DNA of 64,000 nucleotides from Nitrosospira multiformis (lineage in GTDB: Bacteria > Pseudomonadota > Gammaproteobacteria > Burkholderiales > Nitrosomonadaceae): contig NZ_FOHI01000001.1 of NCBI RefSeq assembly GCF_900111585.1, forward strand, positions 496,001-560,000. Reading direction: 5' to 3'. Below the pieces are notes generated by a model that saw only the letters and a program-made list of their open reading frames with translations, was not told the DNA's origin and did no database searches. Both the position numbers and the translations under genes were made by a program. Shown here piece by piece: positions 36,281 through 46,370 of the stretch. The first letter of the stretch is position 1; every line of letters begins with the position of its first letter.

Positions 36281-36416
36281 CTTCTGGAGTATTTTCCCGA
36301 TTTCAGGTCTCGCTCCGCTGTCTGATGGAACGCTTTTTTAAGGCAACTGACGGTTTTTCTTCTAATCAGTAAAAGGAGGCAGGTAAAGATGATTCTCCGG
36401 TATACTTTATAAGATA

Positions 36417-37559
36417 ATGCCAGACTACCTGCTGATCATTACTGCTGTCGCGATTCTGCTTGTCACCATGGCCTACCTGGTGATCAGGCTCGGTATGCTT
36501 TCGACCATGGTGCGCGAACTGCTGGGGCAGCAGGCAAGGCTGATGGAAGACAAGCATCGCGACATGCTCAAGGATTTGCATGAGGGGCTGTCAAACCAGG
36601 GCAACCGGCTTTCCGAGGTCCTGGGCAGGAATTCCGATCAACTGCGGGGAACGGTGGAAGCGCGGCTGGACCAGATCAGTGGGCGGGTGGCGGAACGTCT
36701 CGACGAAGGGTTCAGGAAAACCAATGAGACTTTCACCAGCGTCATGACGCGGCTTGCGACGATCGATGAGGCCCAGAAAAAGATCGACAGCCTGACCACC
36801 AATATGGTGAGCCTGCAGGAACTCCTGGGCGACAAACGCTCGCGCGGCGCATTTGGCGAAGTGCAACTGGAAGCGCTGGTTCGCAATATCCTGCCGCCAT
36901 CTGCGTACGAAATGCAGCATACGCTTTCCAACAGCAGCCGCGCCGATTGTGTGCTGAAGCTGCCGCCTCCAACGGGAATGGTCGCGGTCGATTCAAAATT
37001 TCCGCTGGAAAATTTTCATCGCATGTTCGATCGTCATACGGATGATACGAGCCGTGCCCTGGCCCAGAAGCAGTTCAAGGCGGACGTGAAAAAACATGTG
37101 GATGACATTGCCGGTAAATATATCCTGCCGCCCGAAACCTGCGATGGGGCGGTGATGTTCGTACCGGCGGAGGCGGTTTTCGCCGAAATCCATGCCTATC
37201 ATTCGGACGTAGTCGATTACGCCATGCAGAAGCAGGTGTGGATAGTTTCGCCTACCACCCTGATGGCGGTATTGAATACCGCGCGCGCCGTGCTCAAGGA
37301 TATCGAAACCCGCGAGCAGGTACATATCATCAAGAACGAACTGTCCAGGCTGGGCAAGGATTTTGCACGCTTTGACGAGCGCATGAAAAAACTTGCAGAT
37401 CATATCCGCCAAGCCAATCAGGACGTGGAAGAGGTACATGTTTCAAGCCGGAAGATAAGCCAACGCTTTGCCCGCATAGAGGCTGTGGATCTCGAGCCGC
37501 CTCAACTGGAAATGGAAACGCCAGTGATGGAACCGGCGGACGAAGAAAACTCCAGATAA
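36417..37559 (+). CDS. rmuC: DNA recombination protein RmuC
   Basis: A 380-residue protein of the RmuC family. It has an N-terminal membrane helix (IITAVAILLVTMAYLVI), a coiled-coil region (about 30-130) and the conserved RmuC domain with LGDKRSRGAFGEVQLE, VAVDSKFPLENF and MFVPAEAVFAEI. E. coli RmuC limits recombination at short inverted repeats; a nuclease-like fold has been proposed. It is 17 bases upstream of mtfA, so co-transcription is likely. Confidence 0.92.
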   Translation: MPDYLLIITAVAILLVTMAYLVIRLGMLSTMVRELLGQQARLMEDKHRDMLKDLHEGLSNQGNRLSEVLGRNSDQLRGTVEARLDQISGRVAERLDEGFRKTNETFTSVMTRLATIDEAQKKIDSLTTNMVSLQELLGDKRSRGAFGEVQLEALVRNILPPSAYEMQHTLSNSSRADCVLKLPPPTGMVAVDSKFPLENFHRMFDRHTDDTSRALAQKQFKADVKKHVDDIAGKYILPPETCDGAVMFVPAEAVFAEIHAYHSDVVDYAMQKQVWIVSPTTLMAVLNTARAVLKDIETREQVHIIKNELSRLGKDFARFDERMKKLADHIRQANQDVEEVHVSSRKISQRFARIEAVDLEPPQLEMETPVMEPADEENSR

Positions 37560-37576
37560 ATCCCGCCGGGCATCAC

Positions 37577-38392
37577 ATGCAGGAGGATACATCCAGAAAA
37601 TCCCTCATGCTCTCGAACATCAAAACCTGGTATCGCCGCCGTATCATCGAGAATCAATCCGTCCCCGATGATATCTGGCAGAACGCGATAGCACACCTGC
37701 GGTTCCTGCAGGCGCTCGATGCGGTTGAGCTCGAGCGCTTGCGGGAATCCGTCATACTGTTTCTCCATGTCAAGCAAGTCAGCGGTGCGCACGGACTGGT
37801 GATCACCGACGAAATGCGCGTACTGATCGCTGCACAGGCGTGCATTCTGATCCTGAATCTCGATCTCGATTATTACCATGGCTGGGTAGAAATCATCGTT
37901 TATCCAGGTGAATTTATTCGCGATTACGAATATGTGGATGAGGACGGCATTGTGCATCATGCAGTGGAGCCTGCGTCCGGCGAATCCTGGCTGGGTGGAC
38001 CGGTGATTCTCTCCTGGGAAGATACGGTGGCTGCTATGGCAGGAACCGAGATCAGTCAGGGATACAATGTTGTCATACACGAATTTGCCCACAAGCTGGA
38101 TATGCTGAATGGGGAGGCCAACGGTTTTCCTCCCATACATCCGGATATGAGCCAGCAGGCATGGAGTGAAGCGTTCAGTAAAGCTTATGCGGAGTTTTGC
38201 AGGAGTATCGACGAGGGGGAGATGATGGAAATCGACCTTTATGCGGCCGAGAGTCCGGCAGAATTCTTCGCGGTGATCAGCGAAGCTTTTTTCGAAATGC
38301 CTCTCTCTGTCAGAATACATTTCCCCGCAGTATATGAGCAACTCGCGCTGTTTTATCGTCAGGACCCCGCACAGCGTTGGAGTGAACCGTGA
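37577..38392 (+). CDS. mtfA: Zinc peptidase MtfA (M90 family)
   Basis: A 271-residue cytosolic zinc-dependent peptidase. The signature HEFAHKLDML gives His168, Glu169 and His172, and the downstream SPAEFFAVISEAFFE segment supplies the third zinc ligand region. In E. coli, MtfA binds the repressor Mlc and so affects glucose PTS expression. Here its stop overlaps the start of the glucokinase gene by 4 bases, an arrangement that fits a link to glucose metabolism. Confidence 0.92.
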   Translation: MQEDTSRKSLMLSNIKTWYRRRIIENQSVPDDIWQNAIAHLRFLQALDAVELERLRESVILFLHVKQVSGAHGLVITDEMRVLIAAQACILILNLDLDYYHGWVEIIVYPGEFIRDYEYVDEDGIVHHAVEPASGESWLGGPVILSWEDTVAAMAGTEISQGYNVVIHEFAHKLDMLNGEANGFPPIHPDMSQQAWSEAFSKAYAEFCRSIDEGEMMEIDLYAAESPAEFFAVISEAFFEMPLSVRIHFPAVYEQLALFYRQDPAQRWSEP

Positions 38393-39393
38393 ACGAATAT
38401 TTCATCAGTGGCGATATTGGCGGAACCAAGACATTGCTGCAAGCGGCGGAACTGAAAGAGGGCAATGTCCGGGTATGCTGCGAACGGCGCTATGAGAGCT
38501 CGGCCTATTCGAGTTTTTCGGACATGCTCCGAGACTTTATTAATGAAATCTCCACGCTCAATGTCGATGGCAATCCTGTGAGCGCCTGTTTCGCGGCAGC
38601 GGGGCCGATTGCCAGGCAGGAAGTGGCACTCACAAATTTGCCGTGGGTGATGAACTCCGCAGTGCTCTCCTCAGAATTTTCCATTCCAAGAGTCAAGCTC
38701 ATCAACGACTTCGCAGCCGTGGCATCGGGGGTGAGCATTCTGCCGGAAAACGACCTGATGACGTTGCAGGCCGGCCAACCTTATGTCGGCCGGATGCGAG
38801 TCGTGCTGGGGGCGGGTACCGGGATGGGGGGAGCATGGCTCGTCTGGCAAAATGGAGACTATTCATCGCTGCCGAGCGAAGCTGGACATATTGATTTTGC
38901 ACCGGCGAATGAGTTGCAGGACCGATTGTTGCATCATTTGCGAAAACGCTTGGGCCATGTATCGGTCGAACGGGTGCTCTCCGGTCCGGGACTGACAAAT
39001 GTTTTTCGTTTTCTTCAGGATGAGTCAGGCGATAACCGCGAATGGATATCGATGCAGTTGGAAGAAGATGATGCCGCTCGTATATCCGATCTCGCCTTCA
39101 ACCAGAAGGACCCGCTAGCAGTGAAAGCGATGGATTTATTTGTTGAAATTTACGGGGCCTATGCCGGCAACCTGGCTTTGGCGGGCCTGTGCCGCGGCGG
39201 AGTATATGTGGCGGGAGGAATTGCACCAAAAATTATCGACAAATTGAGAGAGGGCGGCTTCATGAAAGCATTTCGCGACAAGGGACGTTTTTCCGGGCTA
39301 ATGGAGGAAATTCCGGTACATGTGGTAATGAATCCAAAAGTCGGACTACTTGGGGCTGCGGAAGAAGCCCGAAGAATGCTGGATGAGGTGTAA
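38389..39393 (+). CDS. glk: Glucokinase
   Basis: A 334-residue ATP-dependent glucokinase of the bacterial Glk family. The N-terminal phosphate-binding loop GDIGGTKT and a second ATP site motif (VLGAGTGMGGAWLV) are present, together with the catalytic-region INDFAAVA and the EAGHIDFAP motif that contacts glucose. The GTG start overlaps the mtfA stop (GTGA), so translation is probably coupled. Confidence 0.94.
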   Translation: MNEYFISGDIGGTKTLLQAAELKEGNVRVCCERRYESSAYSSFSDMLRDFINEISTLNVDGNPVSACFAAAGPIARQEVALTNLPWVMNSAVLSSEFSIPRVKLINDFAAVASGVSILPENDLMTLQAGQPYVGRMRVVLGAGTGMGGAWLVWQNGDYSSLPSEAGHIDFAPANELQDRLLHHLRKRLGHVSVERVLSGPGLTNVFRFLQDESGDNREWISMQLEEDDAARISDLAFNQKDPLAVKAMDLFVEIYGAYAGNLALAGLCRGGVYVAGGIAPKIIDKLREGGFMKAFRDKGRFSGLMEEIPVHVVMNPKVGLLGAAEEARRMLDEV

Positions 39394-39523
39394 AAACATT
39401 GCGAAAACAGTTGAAGATCTGGATTTCTGGTCTGGACCTGCTCAAACAGGTGCAGGCATTGTGCCTGTCCGTCAAAGATAGATTCCGATTGTTGATCGAT
39501 TGAATGAGATTGAATGAGTAAGC

Positions 39524-40165
39524 ATGAGCAAGGCATTTACCAGGGAAAGCGAGCCTGACGACCTTGACGAAGAAGGCAACGGGAATGCTCTGCCGTCGTT
39601 ACCTTCCGGTGCCAAAAATTACATCACTCCGGAGGGGCATAAGCGGCTGATGGACGAGTTTTTGTGGTTGATGAACAGGGAACGCCCCCAGGTAACCGCA
39701 ACGGTTTCCTGGGCTGCCGCAAATGGCGATCGTTCGGAGAACGCGGATTATATCTATGGCAAGAAGCGTCTGCGCGAAATCGATCGGCGCATTCGTTTTC
39801 TCACCAGACGATTGGATATGGCGGAAATCATCGATCCCTCCATGCCCCGTGAAGATGAATCACGGATTTTTTTTGGCGCTACCGTTACCTACGCCAACGA
39901 GAAAGGCGAGGAGAAGACCGTTTCCATCGTCGGTGTGAATGAGATCGATACCACCAGGGGTTACATAAGCTGGGTTTCACCGCTGGCGCGGACATTGATC
40001 AAAGCGCGCGAAGGGGATGTGGTGACATTACATGCGCCCGGAGGAACGGAAGAACTGGAAATTCTGGAAGTCAGGTATCAGGCAATTCCCATGGAACCGT
40101 TCGGGATGGGTTCGGGAACCGAGAGGACGATGGTGAACCCCGTCGAGAATCCCGGTCCTCAATGA
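39524..40165 (+). CDS. greB: Transcription elongation factor GreB
   Basis: A 213-residue transcript cleavage factor. The N-terminal coiled coil contains NYITPEGHKRLMDEF and the tip region ENADYIYGKKRLREIDRRIRFL; the acidic tip residues (Asp/Glu around NGDRSENADY) are those that act in the RNA polymerase secondary channel. The C-terminal FKBP-like domain ends with GDVVTLHAPGG and LEVRY. YIYGKKRLREID indicates GreB rather than GreA. A ~40-residue acidic N-terminal extension precedes the coil. The stop overlaps the next gene by 4 bases. Confidence 0.94.
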   Translation: MSKAFTRESEPDDLDEEGNGNALPSLPSGAKNYITPEGHKRLMDEFLWLMNRERPQVTATVSWAAANGDRSENADYIYGKKRLREIDRRIRFLTRRLDMAEIIDPSMPREDESRIFFGATVTYANEKGEEKTVSIVGVNEIDTTRGYISWVSPLARTLIKAREGDVVTLHAPGGTEELEILEVRYQAIPMEPFGMGSGTERTMVNPVENPGPQ

Positions 40166-40989
40166 AGTTTATTACCTCTCGCGACAATCCCACCTTCAAA
40201 GAACTGGTTAAACTGCGGGAATCATCCCGGCAACGGCGAATTGCGGGACTTACACTTCTTGACGGCGTTCATCTGGTCGAAGCTTATTTTGCGCTGGGGG
40301 AGCCAGAAAAACTGATCGCGAGCGAGAGCGGGCGTGAAAACCCGGAAATCCGATTTCTGCTGGAAAAAGTAACAAAAGTGACAGAAGGCGACCCCAACCG
40401 GGAAGCGATAGCGATCGTTCTGCCGGACTCGTTGTTCCGCGAAGTTTCCACAGTAAAGACTGCACCGGGTCTCATGGCTGTAGTGCCGATTCCTTCTCCT
40501 GAAGCCATTCCCATGCAAAAGAGAGGGCAGGCAGAAAGCTTCTGTGTATTGCTTGAAGCCATACAAGACCCTGGCAACGTCGGCTCCATACTGCGTTCCG
40601 CCGCCGCAGCGGGTGCGGGCGACGTGTATCTTTCCAACGGCTGTGCCGATGCCTGGTCTCCGAAGACGCTTCGTGCCGCCATGGGCGCTCATTTTCTTGT
40701 TCGAATACACGAACGTGCCAACTTGGCAGAAGTTGCGCGGACGTTCAGAGGCAAGGTGATTGCAAGCATACTGGGTGCGAAAAAAAGTCTTTACCAGATG
40801 CGGTTGACCGGCCCGGTAGCCTTCGTGTTCGGGAACGAGGGTGCGGGTTTGAGCGATGAGTTGCTTCAGGTCGCCCATGAACGGATTACTATCCCCATGC
40901 CGGGGGAGGCAGAATCCCTGAATGCGGCGGCTGCGGCAGCAGTTTGTTTTTTTGAGAGGGTGAGGCAGACGGAAGCGGGAAGCGCATAA
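40162..40989 (+). CDS. SpoU/TrmH-family RNA methyltransferase
   Basis: A 275-residue SPOUT-class 2'-O-methyltransferase. The three SpoU motifs are visible: EAIQDPGNVGSILRSA (motif 1), FVFGNEGAGLS (motif 2) and IPMPGEAESLNAAAAAAV (motif 3), which form the knotted SAM site. An N-terminal substrate-binding domain precedes them. The target (23S rRNA or tRNA) cannot be read from the sequence. It overlaps greB by ATGA and is probably co-translated with it. Confidence 0.9.
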   Translation: MKFITSRDNPTFKELVKLRESSRQRRIAGLTLLDGVHLVEAYFALGEPEKLIASESGRENPEIRFLLEKVTKVTEGDPNREAIAIVLPDSLFREVSTVKTAPGLMAVVPIPSPEAIPMQKRGQAESFCVLLEAIQDPGNVGSILRSAAAAGAGDVYLSNGCADAWSPKTLRAAMGAHFLVRIHERANLAEVARTFRGKVIASILGAKKSLYQMRLTGPVAFVFGNEGAGLSDELLQVAHERITIPMPGEAESLNAAAAAAVCFFERVRQTEAGSA

Positions 40990-41070
40990 GTATCCGCTTT
41001 TTATTATCTTCTCCTCATGCCGTTAACATGGCTGCTATAGCAGCTTCCGCAGCTGTCTGGCGGGTGCGGC

Positions 41071-42063
41071 TCAACCTTTCCCCTCGGAATGATCCAGCCA
41101 GTTCTCAAGGCCCTGCGCATTGAGCTCGACATCAAGCTTCAGCAAGCCGCGAATCCTTTCCTCGGCTAATTTACAGCCGTGTGCGACTACTCGGCGCAAC
41201 AACAACTCGCCCAGTTCTTCTACCAGAGCTGCATGGCTGTCGGGCACGTCGCGCAGCTTCCTGGCAATCGACACATGCGCGTCAATCAGGCCATGCAGCT
41301 CGTTTGCATGGCGTGGGAGATGCGCGATGCGCCCATAATGCGTGAGAAAGGCGTAAGACGGGTTGTAGGTCATGAGCCGATCCAGCGAGGCATGGGCTGC
41401 GACGGGGTCGAACTGCACGGGAGTGGTCGTCGGAAACACGAATTCCATGCCATCGACATCGAATTCCCGATAGGAAAGGCCGAATGTGTCGCCGGTGAAA
41501 AAGGAATTGCTTTGCTCGTCGAAAATGCAGTAATGGTGACGCGCATGTCCCGGCGTATCGAGAAACAGCAGCGGCCTGCCGTTGAAATCCAGCCTGAATT
41601 CGTCCGGCGCCTCGATGATTCTGCTGGCATCTATGGGATGGATATCCCCGTACATGCGTTTGAATTCCGCTTCACCATAGACGGTCATGGCGCTTGCGAC
41701 AAGACGCGCCGGATCTGCCATATGGCGAGCTCCACGCGGATGCACCACCAGTTTGGCGTTAGGGAGATGACGCATGAATTCTCCCGCACCCCCTGCATGA
41801 TCGAGATGGATATGCGTAACAAACACGTACGCTACATCTGCGGGAGCCAGATTCTTCTTCTGCAGCACTTCCAGTACACCGGGAACGGAAGATGAAGTTC
41901 CGGTGTCCACCAGCGCAGCTTTGCCGTTTTTCACAATCAGATGAATTGCAGCCAGGCCGGGGCGCAAATAATCGGCATCAATGGCGCTGATGCCGTCTTC
42001 ATAATCGGTGAGGCCGGGGAGATGGGAAATGTGCGGGGGCAAAATAGAGAGCGATGAAGTCAT
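41071..42063 (-). CDS. Metallo-beta-lactamase-fold hydrolase
   Basis: About 330 residues from the ATG at 42063. The MBL zinc motif THIHLDHAGG is at about residue 95, with further ligands in the PRGARHM region, DTPGHARHH and a late FLTHYGR segment. Similar enzymes include glyoxalase II-like and lactonase-like hydrolases; the substrate is not assigned. It lies 66 bases downstream of acs on the same strand and could share its transcript, and it converges with the SpoU methyltransferase gene. Confidence 0.85.
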   Translation of the reverse strand: MTSSLSILPPHISHLPGLTDYEDGISAIDADYLRPGLAAIHLIVKNGKAALVDTGTSSSVPGVLEVLQKKNLAPADVAYVFVTHIHLDHAGGAGEFMRHLPNAKLVVHPRGARHMADPARLVASAMTVYGEAEFKRMYGDIHPIDASRIIEAPDEFRLDFNGRPLLFLDTPGHARHHYCIFDEQSNSFFTGDTFGLSYREFDVDGMEFVFPTTTPVQFDPVAAHASLDRLMTYNPSYAFLTHYGRIAHLPRHANELHGLIDAHVSIARKLRDVPDSHAALVEELGELLLRRVVAHGCKLAEERIRGLLKLDVELNAQGLENWLDHSEGKG

Positions 42064-42129
42064 TCCAGGCTCGACGTCCGATGAAGATCGCGCGCCATCA
42101 TGCAACCGGCCGAGACGCAGATTCCCCAA

Positions 42130-44097
42130 CTACGCTACCGCCTGTTTCAATTGTTCAAGTATCGCCGGGTTTTCCAGGGTGGATACATCCTGAGTTATTT
42201 CCTCATCCCTTGCGAGCGTGCGCAGCAACCGGCGCATGATTTTGCCGGACCTGGTTTTCGGCAGGTTATCCCCAAACCGGATTTCATCAGGCCTGGCGAT
42301 GGGACCGATCTCCTGCGATACCCAATTGCGCAATTCCTGGACAATGCGATGAGCGTCCTCCGCTTTCGGACGCGTACCTTTCAATACCACAAAAGCCACG
42401 ATGGCCTCGGTTTTGATTTCGTCCGGCTTGCCTACTACCGCGGCTTCAGCAACCAAGGGGCTCGCTACCAGTGCCGATTCGATTTCCATTGTCCCTAAAC
42501 GGTGACCGGAAACAGTCAGCACATCGTCGATGCGCCCCATGATCCAGAAATAGCCGTCCGCATCGCGGTGAGCTGAATCTCCCGCGAGATAGTATTTACC
42601 GCCAAGCTCTTCCGGAAAATAGGTATTTCTGAAGCGTTCCGGGTCCCCCCACAATGTGCGGGCCAAGGAAGGAAACGGACGCTTGATCACGAGAAAGCCA
42701 CCCTTGCCGACCGGCACCTCATGCCCCGCTTCATCCACGATATCGGCCTTGATACCGGGGAGCGGCAAAGTGCAGGAACCGGGTTTGAGCATTACTGCTC
42801 CAGGCGTGGGGGCGATCATGTGAGCACCTGTCTTGGTTTGCCACCAGGTGTCCACCAATGGACAGCGGGATTGGCCAACGGTCGTGTAATACCACATCCA
42901 GGCTTCCGGATTGATCGGTTCGCCCACTGAACCGAGCAGGCGCAATGAGGAAAGGTCATATTGCTTCGGCAGGTCGGGTCCGAGTTTTATAAGCGAGCGG
43001 ATGGCAGTGGGGGCTGTATAAAACGTGGTCACCTTATGATCCTGGATCATTTTCCAGAAGCGACTCGCGTCAGGATAAGTAGGAACGCCTTCGAATATGA
43101 TCTGGGTCGCCCCGACGGCGAGCGGACCATAAGTCACATAGGTGTGCCCCGTGACCCAGCCTACGTCGGCTGTGCACCAGAAGATATCGGAGGACTTGTA
43201 GTCGAAAATCCATTGCATGCTCGTGATGGCGCCCAGCAGAAAGCCCGCAGAAGAGTGTTGCACGCCTTTTGGTTTGCCGGTGGAGCCGGAGGTGTAGAGC
43301 GTAAATAGGGGATGCTCGGCGTTCACCCATTCGGGCTCGCAGGTCTCGCTCTGATCCCGGATGAGATCATGCCACCAGATGTCGCGATTGGCCTCCAGTT
43401 GCAGGTCACCACTGCCTCGTTGGTAGACCACGACGGATTTCACCGAATCCGTTTCACCTCTGCCAAGCGCATCTTCGACAACGGCTTTCAGATAGTTGAT
43501 CTTGCCGCCGCGCCATTGCTCGTCCGCGGTAATCACGGCTACCGCACCTGCGTCAATAATTCGCTCATGCAGGCTTTTGGCGGAGAAGCCGCCGAACACG
43601 ACTGAATGGGTCGCACCGATGCGCGCGCAGGCCTGCATTGCCACTACCGCTTCGATACTCATCGGCATGTAGATAACGACGCGATCACCTTTCCTGATAT
43701 TCAGTGACTTGAGGCCGTTTGCAAACCTGCATACGCGGTGGTAGAGATCCTGGTAAGTGCAGCGCGTAACGGCGCCGTCATCCGCCTCGAAAATAAGCGC
43801 AACCTTGTCTGGCTGGGTGGTCTGGTGTCGATCGAGACAATTGTATGAAACATTCAGTTCTCCGTCATCAAACCAGGTAAAGAACGGATGGTTGGTTTCA
43901 TCCAGCACGTGGGTAAATGGTTTGTGCCAGGAAATATGATCCCGCGCCAGTCTGGACCAGAACGCTGCCTCATCTTTTTCTGCCTCTGCGCAAAGGGCAT
44001 CATATTCTTCCATCCCGGATACATTCGCCTGTTCCACGAACGAAGCGGGGGGTGTAAAGGTGCGTGTTTCATTGAGGATAGATTGAATCGTCGCCAC
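42130..44097 (-). CDS. acs: Acetyl-CoA synthetase
   Basis: A 655-residue AMP-forming acetate:CoA ligase. The ATP/AMP motif [13 protein letters not shown], the [13 protein letters not shown] segment, and the C-terminal lid with [10 protein letters not shown] (whose lysine is the known acetylation site in the family) are all present. The GTG start follows a GGGAGGT ribosome-binding site. It activates acetate to acetyl-CoA in the cytosol. It is divergent from rimP, and an MBL hydrolase follows on the same strand. Confidence 0.96.
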   Translation of the reverse strand: MATIQSILNETRTFTPPASFVEQANVSGMEEYDALCAEAEKDEAAFWSRLARDHISWHKPFTHVLDETNHPFFTWFDDGELNVSYNCLDRHQTTQPDKVALIFEADDGAVTRCTYQDLYHRVCRFANGLKSLNIRKGDRVVIYMPMSIEAVVAMQACARIGATHSVVFGGFSAKSLHERIIDAGAVAVITADEQWRGGKINYLKAVVEDALGRGETDSVKSVVVYQRGSGDLQLEANRDIWWHDLIRDQSETCEPEWVNAEHPLFTLYTSGSTGKPKGVQHSSAGFLLGAITSMQWIFDYKSSDIFWCTADVGWVTGHTYVTYGPLAVGATQIIFEGVPTYPDASRFWKMIQDHKVTTFYTAPTAIRSLIKLGPDLPKQYDLSSLRLLGSVGEPINPEAWMWYYTTVGQSRCPLVDTWWQTKTGAHMIAPTPGAVMLKPGSCTLPLPGIKADIVDEAGHEVPVGKGGFLVIKRPFPSLARTLWGDPERFRNTYFPEELGGKYYLAGDSAHRDADGYFWIMGRIDDVLTVSGHRLGTMEIESALVASPLVAEAAVVGKPDEIKTEAIVAFVVLKGTRPKAEDAHRIVQELRNWVSQEIGPIARPDEIRFGDNLPKTRSGKIMRRLLRTLARDEEITQDVSTLENPAILEQLKQAVA

Positions 44098-44199
44098 AGC
44101 TACCTCCCTGAATATTTTTGTTTGGGCTGATAAATTGTATCATTCGACGCTTTTTGTAATAAGTTTTTTCATGCCGATCGGCCATTTATGCATGCCGAT

Positions 44200-44248
44200 G
44201 GCAAACCCGCGTATTGTGGTCCGCTCTTGCGGAGTTGCCGTTTTTTTT
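44200..44248 (+). terminator. Orphan intrinsic terminator in acs-rimP gap
   Basis: Outer stem GGCAA (44200-44204) with TTGCC (44235-44239) and an inner hairpin TCCGC-tctt-GCGGA, followed by T8 at 44241-44248. No plus-strand gene lies upstream of it before the divergent acs gene, so it may end a small non-coding transcript. Confidence 0.55.
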
Positions 44249-44365
44249 CTATAACGCATTGGCAGAAAAAACTTTTTGTCAGATTTTTTGTCAGTTGATC
44301 ATGAAAGCGGAACTCAGTTCCTATTTCCCCGATCATAAATGTTTGTTAAAATAGAATAATAACGA

Positions 44366-44391
44366 TGGGCTTCTTTCAGCCCATTTTTTGT
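44366..44391 (+). terminator. Leader terminator (attenuator candidate) before rimP
   Basis: A 7-bp stem ATGGGCT / AGCCCAT (44366-44372 and 44379-44385) followed by T5-T6, ending about 14 bases before the rimP ATG. A hairpin of this kind just upstream of rimP recurs in proteobacteria and I recall an Rfam rimP leader family. Since NusA is encoded in this operon, NusA-dependent feedback by attenuation is a reasonable inference. Confidence 0.7.
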
Positions 44392-44404
44392 TTGTATCGG
44401 GCCT

Positions 44405-44833
44405 ATGGATCTGTACGAATTGCTCGAACCGACCCTTGCAGGACTGGGTTATGAGCTGGTTGACCTGGAGCGGTCGCCAGGGGGAAAGCTGTTGCGGGTG
44501 TTCATCGACAAGCCTGGTGGTGTGAGTGTGGATGATTGCGTGACTGTCAGCAATCATCTGAGCCGGTTTTTCGCCGTCGAGAACGTGGATTATGACAGAC
44601 TGGAAGTATCCTCGCCGGGCCTCGATCGGCCGTTGAAAAAGACAGCAGATTTTATCCGCTTTGCGGGAGAGTCCGTTAAACTCAGGCTGCGGGTGGCGTT
44701 ACAGGGGCAAAGAAATTTTGTCGGCATTTTGCGCGAAGTGAAGGATGGAATTTTAAAACTGGAAGTAGATGGAAAAATGCTGGACCTTGAACTCACTAAC
44801 CTTGAGAAGGTTCGCCTCGTTCCGAAATTGTAA
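44405..44833 (+). CDS. rimP: Ribosome maturation factor RimP
   Basis: A 142-residue factor for 30S subunit assembly. Family motifs are [27 protein letters not shown] and [12 protein letters not shown], followed by an SH3-like C-terminal domain. First gene of the rimP-nusA-infB-rbfA-truB cluster, as in most proteobacteria. Confidence 0.97.
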   Translation: MDLYELLEPTLAGLGYELVDLERSPGGKLLRVFIDKPGGVSVDDCVTVSNHLSRFFAVENVDYDRLEVSSPGLDRPLKKTADFIRFAGESVKLRLRVALQGQRNFVGILREVKDGILKLEVDGKMLDLELTNLEKVRLVPKL

Positions 44834-44865
44834 TCTATGAGCATGAGTAACTGGCTGGAGGTAAC

Positions 44866-46353
44866 ATGAGCCGCGAGGTTTTGCTATTGGTGGATGCACT
44901 GGCGCGCGAAAAGAATGTCGAAAAGAACATTGTTTTTGCCGCACTTGAACTTGCATTGGCGTCCGCCACCAAAAAGCGTTTTAACGAGGACGCTGACGTA
45001 CGCGTGTCGATCGACCATCAGACAGGGGACTATCAATCCTTGCGCCGCTGGCAGGTGGTGGCAGACGATGCACTGGAGGATCCCGCCCGTCAGATATCGC
45101 TGAGGGAGGCCTCTCTGCAAAATCCTGAAATCAAGCTTGACGAATATATCGAAGAGCTCCTGGAACCGGTAGAATTCGGGCGCATCGGCGCCCAGGCAGC
45201 GAAACAGGTGATATTCCAGAAAATCCGTGATGCCGAACGCGAGCAGATCCTGAACGATTTTCTCGAGCGCAAGGAATATATGGTTACCGGGACCATCAAG
45301 CGCATGGAACGCGGAAACGCGATTATCGAATCCGGCAGGGTAGAGGCCATATTGCCGCGTGACCAGATGATTCCCAAGGAAAACCTGCGTGTCGGGGATA
45401 GAGTGCGCGCTTACTTGCACAAGATCGACCGTACCACGAGAGGTCCGCAGTTAATCCTGTCAAGAATCGTGCCGGAATTTCTGATAAAGCTGTTTGAGCT
45501 GGAAGTGCCTGAGATCGAGGAGGGTTTGCTGGAGATCAAGGTGGCAGCGCGTGATCCCGGTTCGCGTGCGAAGATCGCAGTGAAGTCGAATGATCAGCGA
45601 GTGGATCCGATCGGCACCTGCGTAGGTATGCGAGGTTCCAGAGTCCAGGCCGTGACCGGCGAACTGGCGGGTGAAAGGGTAGACATCATCCTTTGGTCGG
45701 ATGACCCCGCCACATTCGTAATCAATGCGCTGGCTCCTGCCGAGATCAGCAGCATTCTGGTGGATGAAGAGAAACACAGCATGGACATTGTCGTGGACGA
45801 AGGCAATCTTGCCCAGGCGATCGGGCGTGGAGGCCAGAATGTCCGGCTAGCTTCGGAATTGACGGGCTGGGAGCTCAACATCATGACGATGGAAGAGTCG
45901 CAGGCAAAAAATGAAGAGGAGTTTTCGGTTTTGCGCCAACTCTTCATGGAAAAACTGGATGTGGATGAAGAAGTGGCGGACATTCTGGCGCAGGAAGGCT
46001 TTACTACTCTGGAAGAAGTGGCTTACGTGCCGCTCAGCGAAATGCTGGAGATCGAAGCATTTGACGAACAGACCGTCAACGAGCTTCGTAATCGGGCTCG
46101 CAACGCGTTGTTGACCGAAGCCATCGTGAGCGAGGAAAAGGTGGAGCACATCGCCGAAGACCTGCTCGCGCTGGAAGGTATGGACAGCCAGACCGCGCGC
46201 GAACTTGCGGCTAAAGGAGTAAGCACCCAGGAAGACCTGGCCGATCTGGCGGTGGATGATCTGGTGGAAATGGTCGAGATGGATACTGAACGGGCCAGGC
46301 AGTTGATCATGGCGGCACGTGCCCCGTGGTTTGCCCAGGCCGATAGAGCATAG
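44866..46353 (+). CDS. nusA: Transcription termination/antitermination protein NusA
   Basis: A 495-residue RNA polymerase-binding factor. Domains in order: N-terminal polymerase-binding domain (about 1-125), S1 domain (about 135-200, [15 protein letters not shown]), KH1 and KH2 (about 230-345, with [17 protein letters not shown] and [14 protein letters not shown]), and two C-terminal acidic helix-hairpin-helix repeats (about 365-490), as in E. coli. A GGAGG ribosome-binding site precedes the ATG. It is 17 bases upstream of infB. Confidence 0.98.
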   Translation: MSREVLLLVDALAREKNVEKNIVFAALELALASATKKRFNEDADVRVSIDHQTGDYQSLRRWQVVADDALEDPARQISLREASLQNPEIKLDEYIEELLEPVEFGRIGAQAAKQVIFQKIRDAEREQILNDFLERKEYMVTGTIKRMERGNAIIESGRVEAILPRDQMIPKENLRVGDRVRAYLHKIDRTTRGPQLILSRIVPEFLIKLFELEVPEIEEGLLEIKVAARDPGSRAKIAVKSNDQRVDPIGTCVGMRGSRVQAVTGELAGERVDIILWSDDPATFVINALAPAEISSILVDEEKHSMDIVVDEGNLAQAIGRGGQNVRLASELTGWELNIMTMEESQAKNEEEFSVLRQLFMEKLDVDEEVADILAQEGFTTLEEVAYVPLSEMLEIEAFDEQTVNELRNRARNALLTEAIVSEEKVEHIAEDLLALEGMDSQTARELAAKGVSTQEDLADLAVDDLVEMVEMDTERARQLIMAARAPWFAQADRA

Positions 46354-46370
46354 CCGACTGAAGGTAATTA

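Larger units (their letters stand above)
44098..44404. other. Divergent acs/rimP intergenic region
   Basis: About 300 AT-rich bases. It contains, on the plus strand, an orphan intrinsic terminator (44200-44248), a short direct repeat TTTTTTGTCAG near 44273-44295, and a leader terminator directly before rimP (44366-44391). A TAGAAT box at 44353-44358 could be a -10 element for the rimP operon, with no good -35. No coding frame is seen. Confidence 0.5.
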
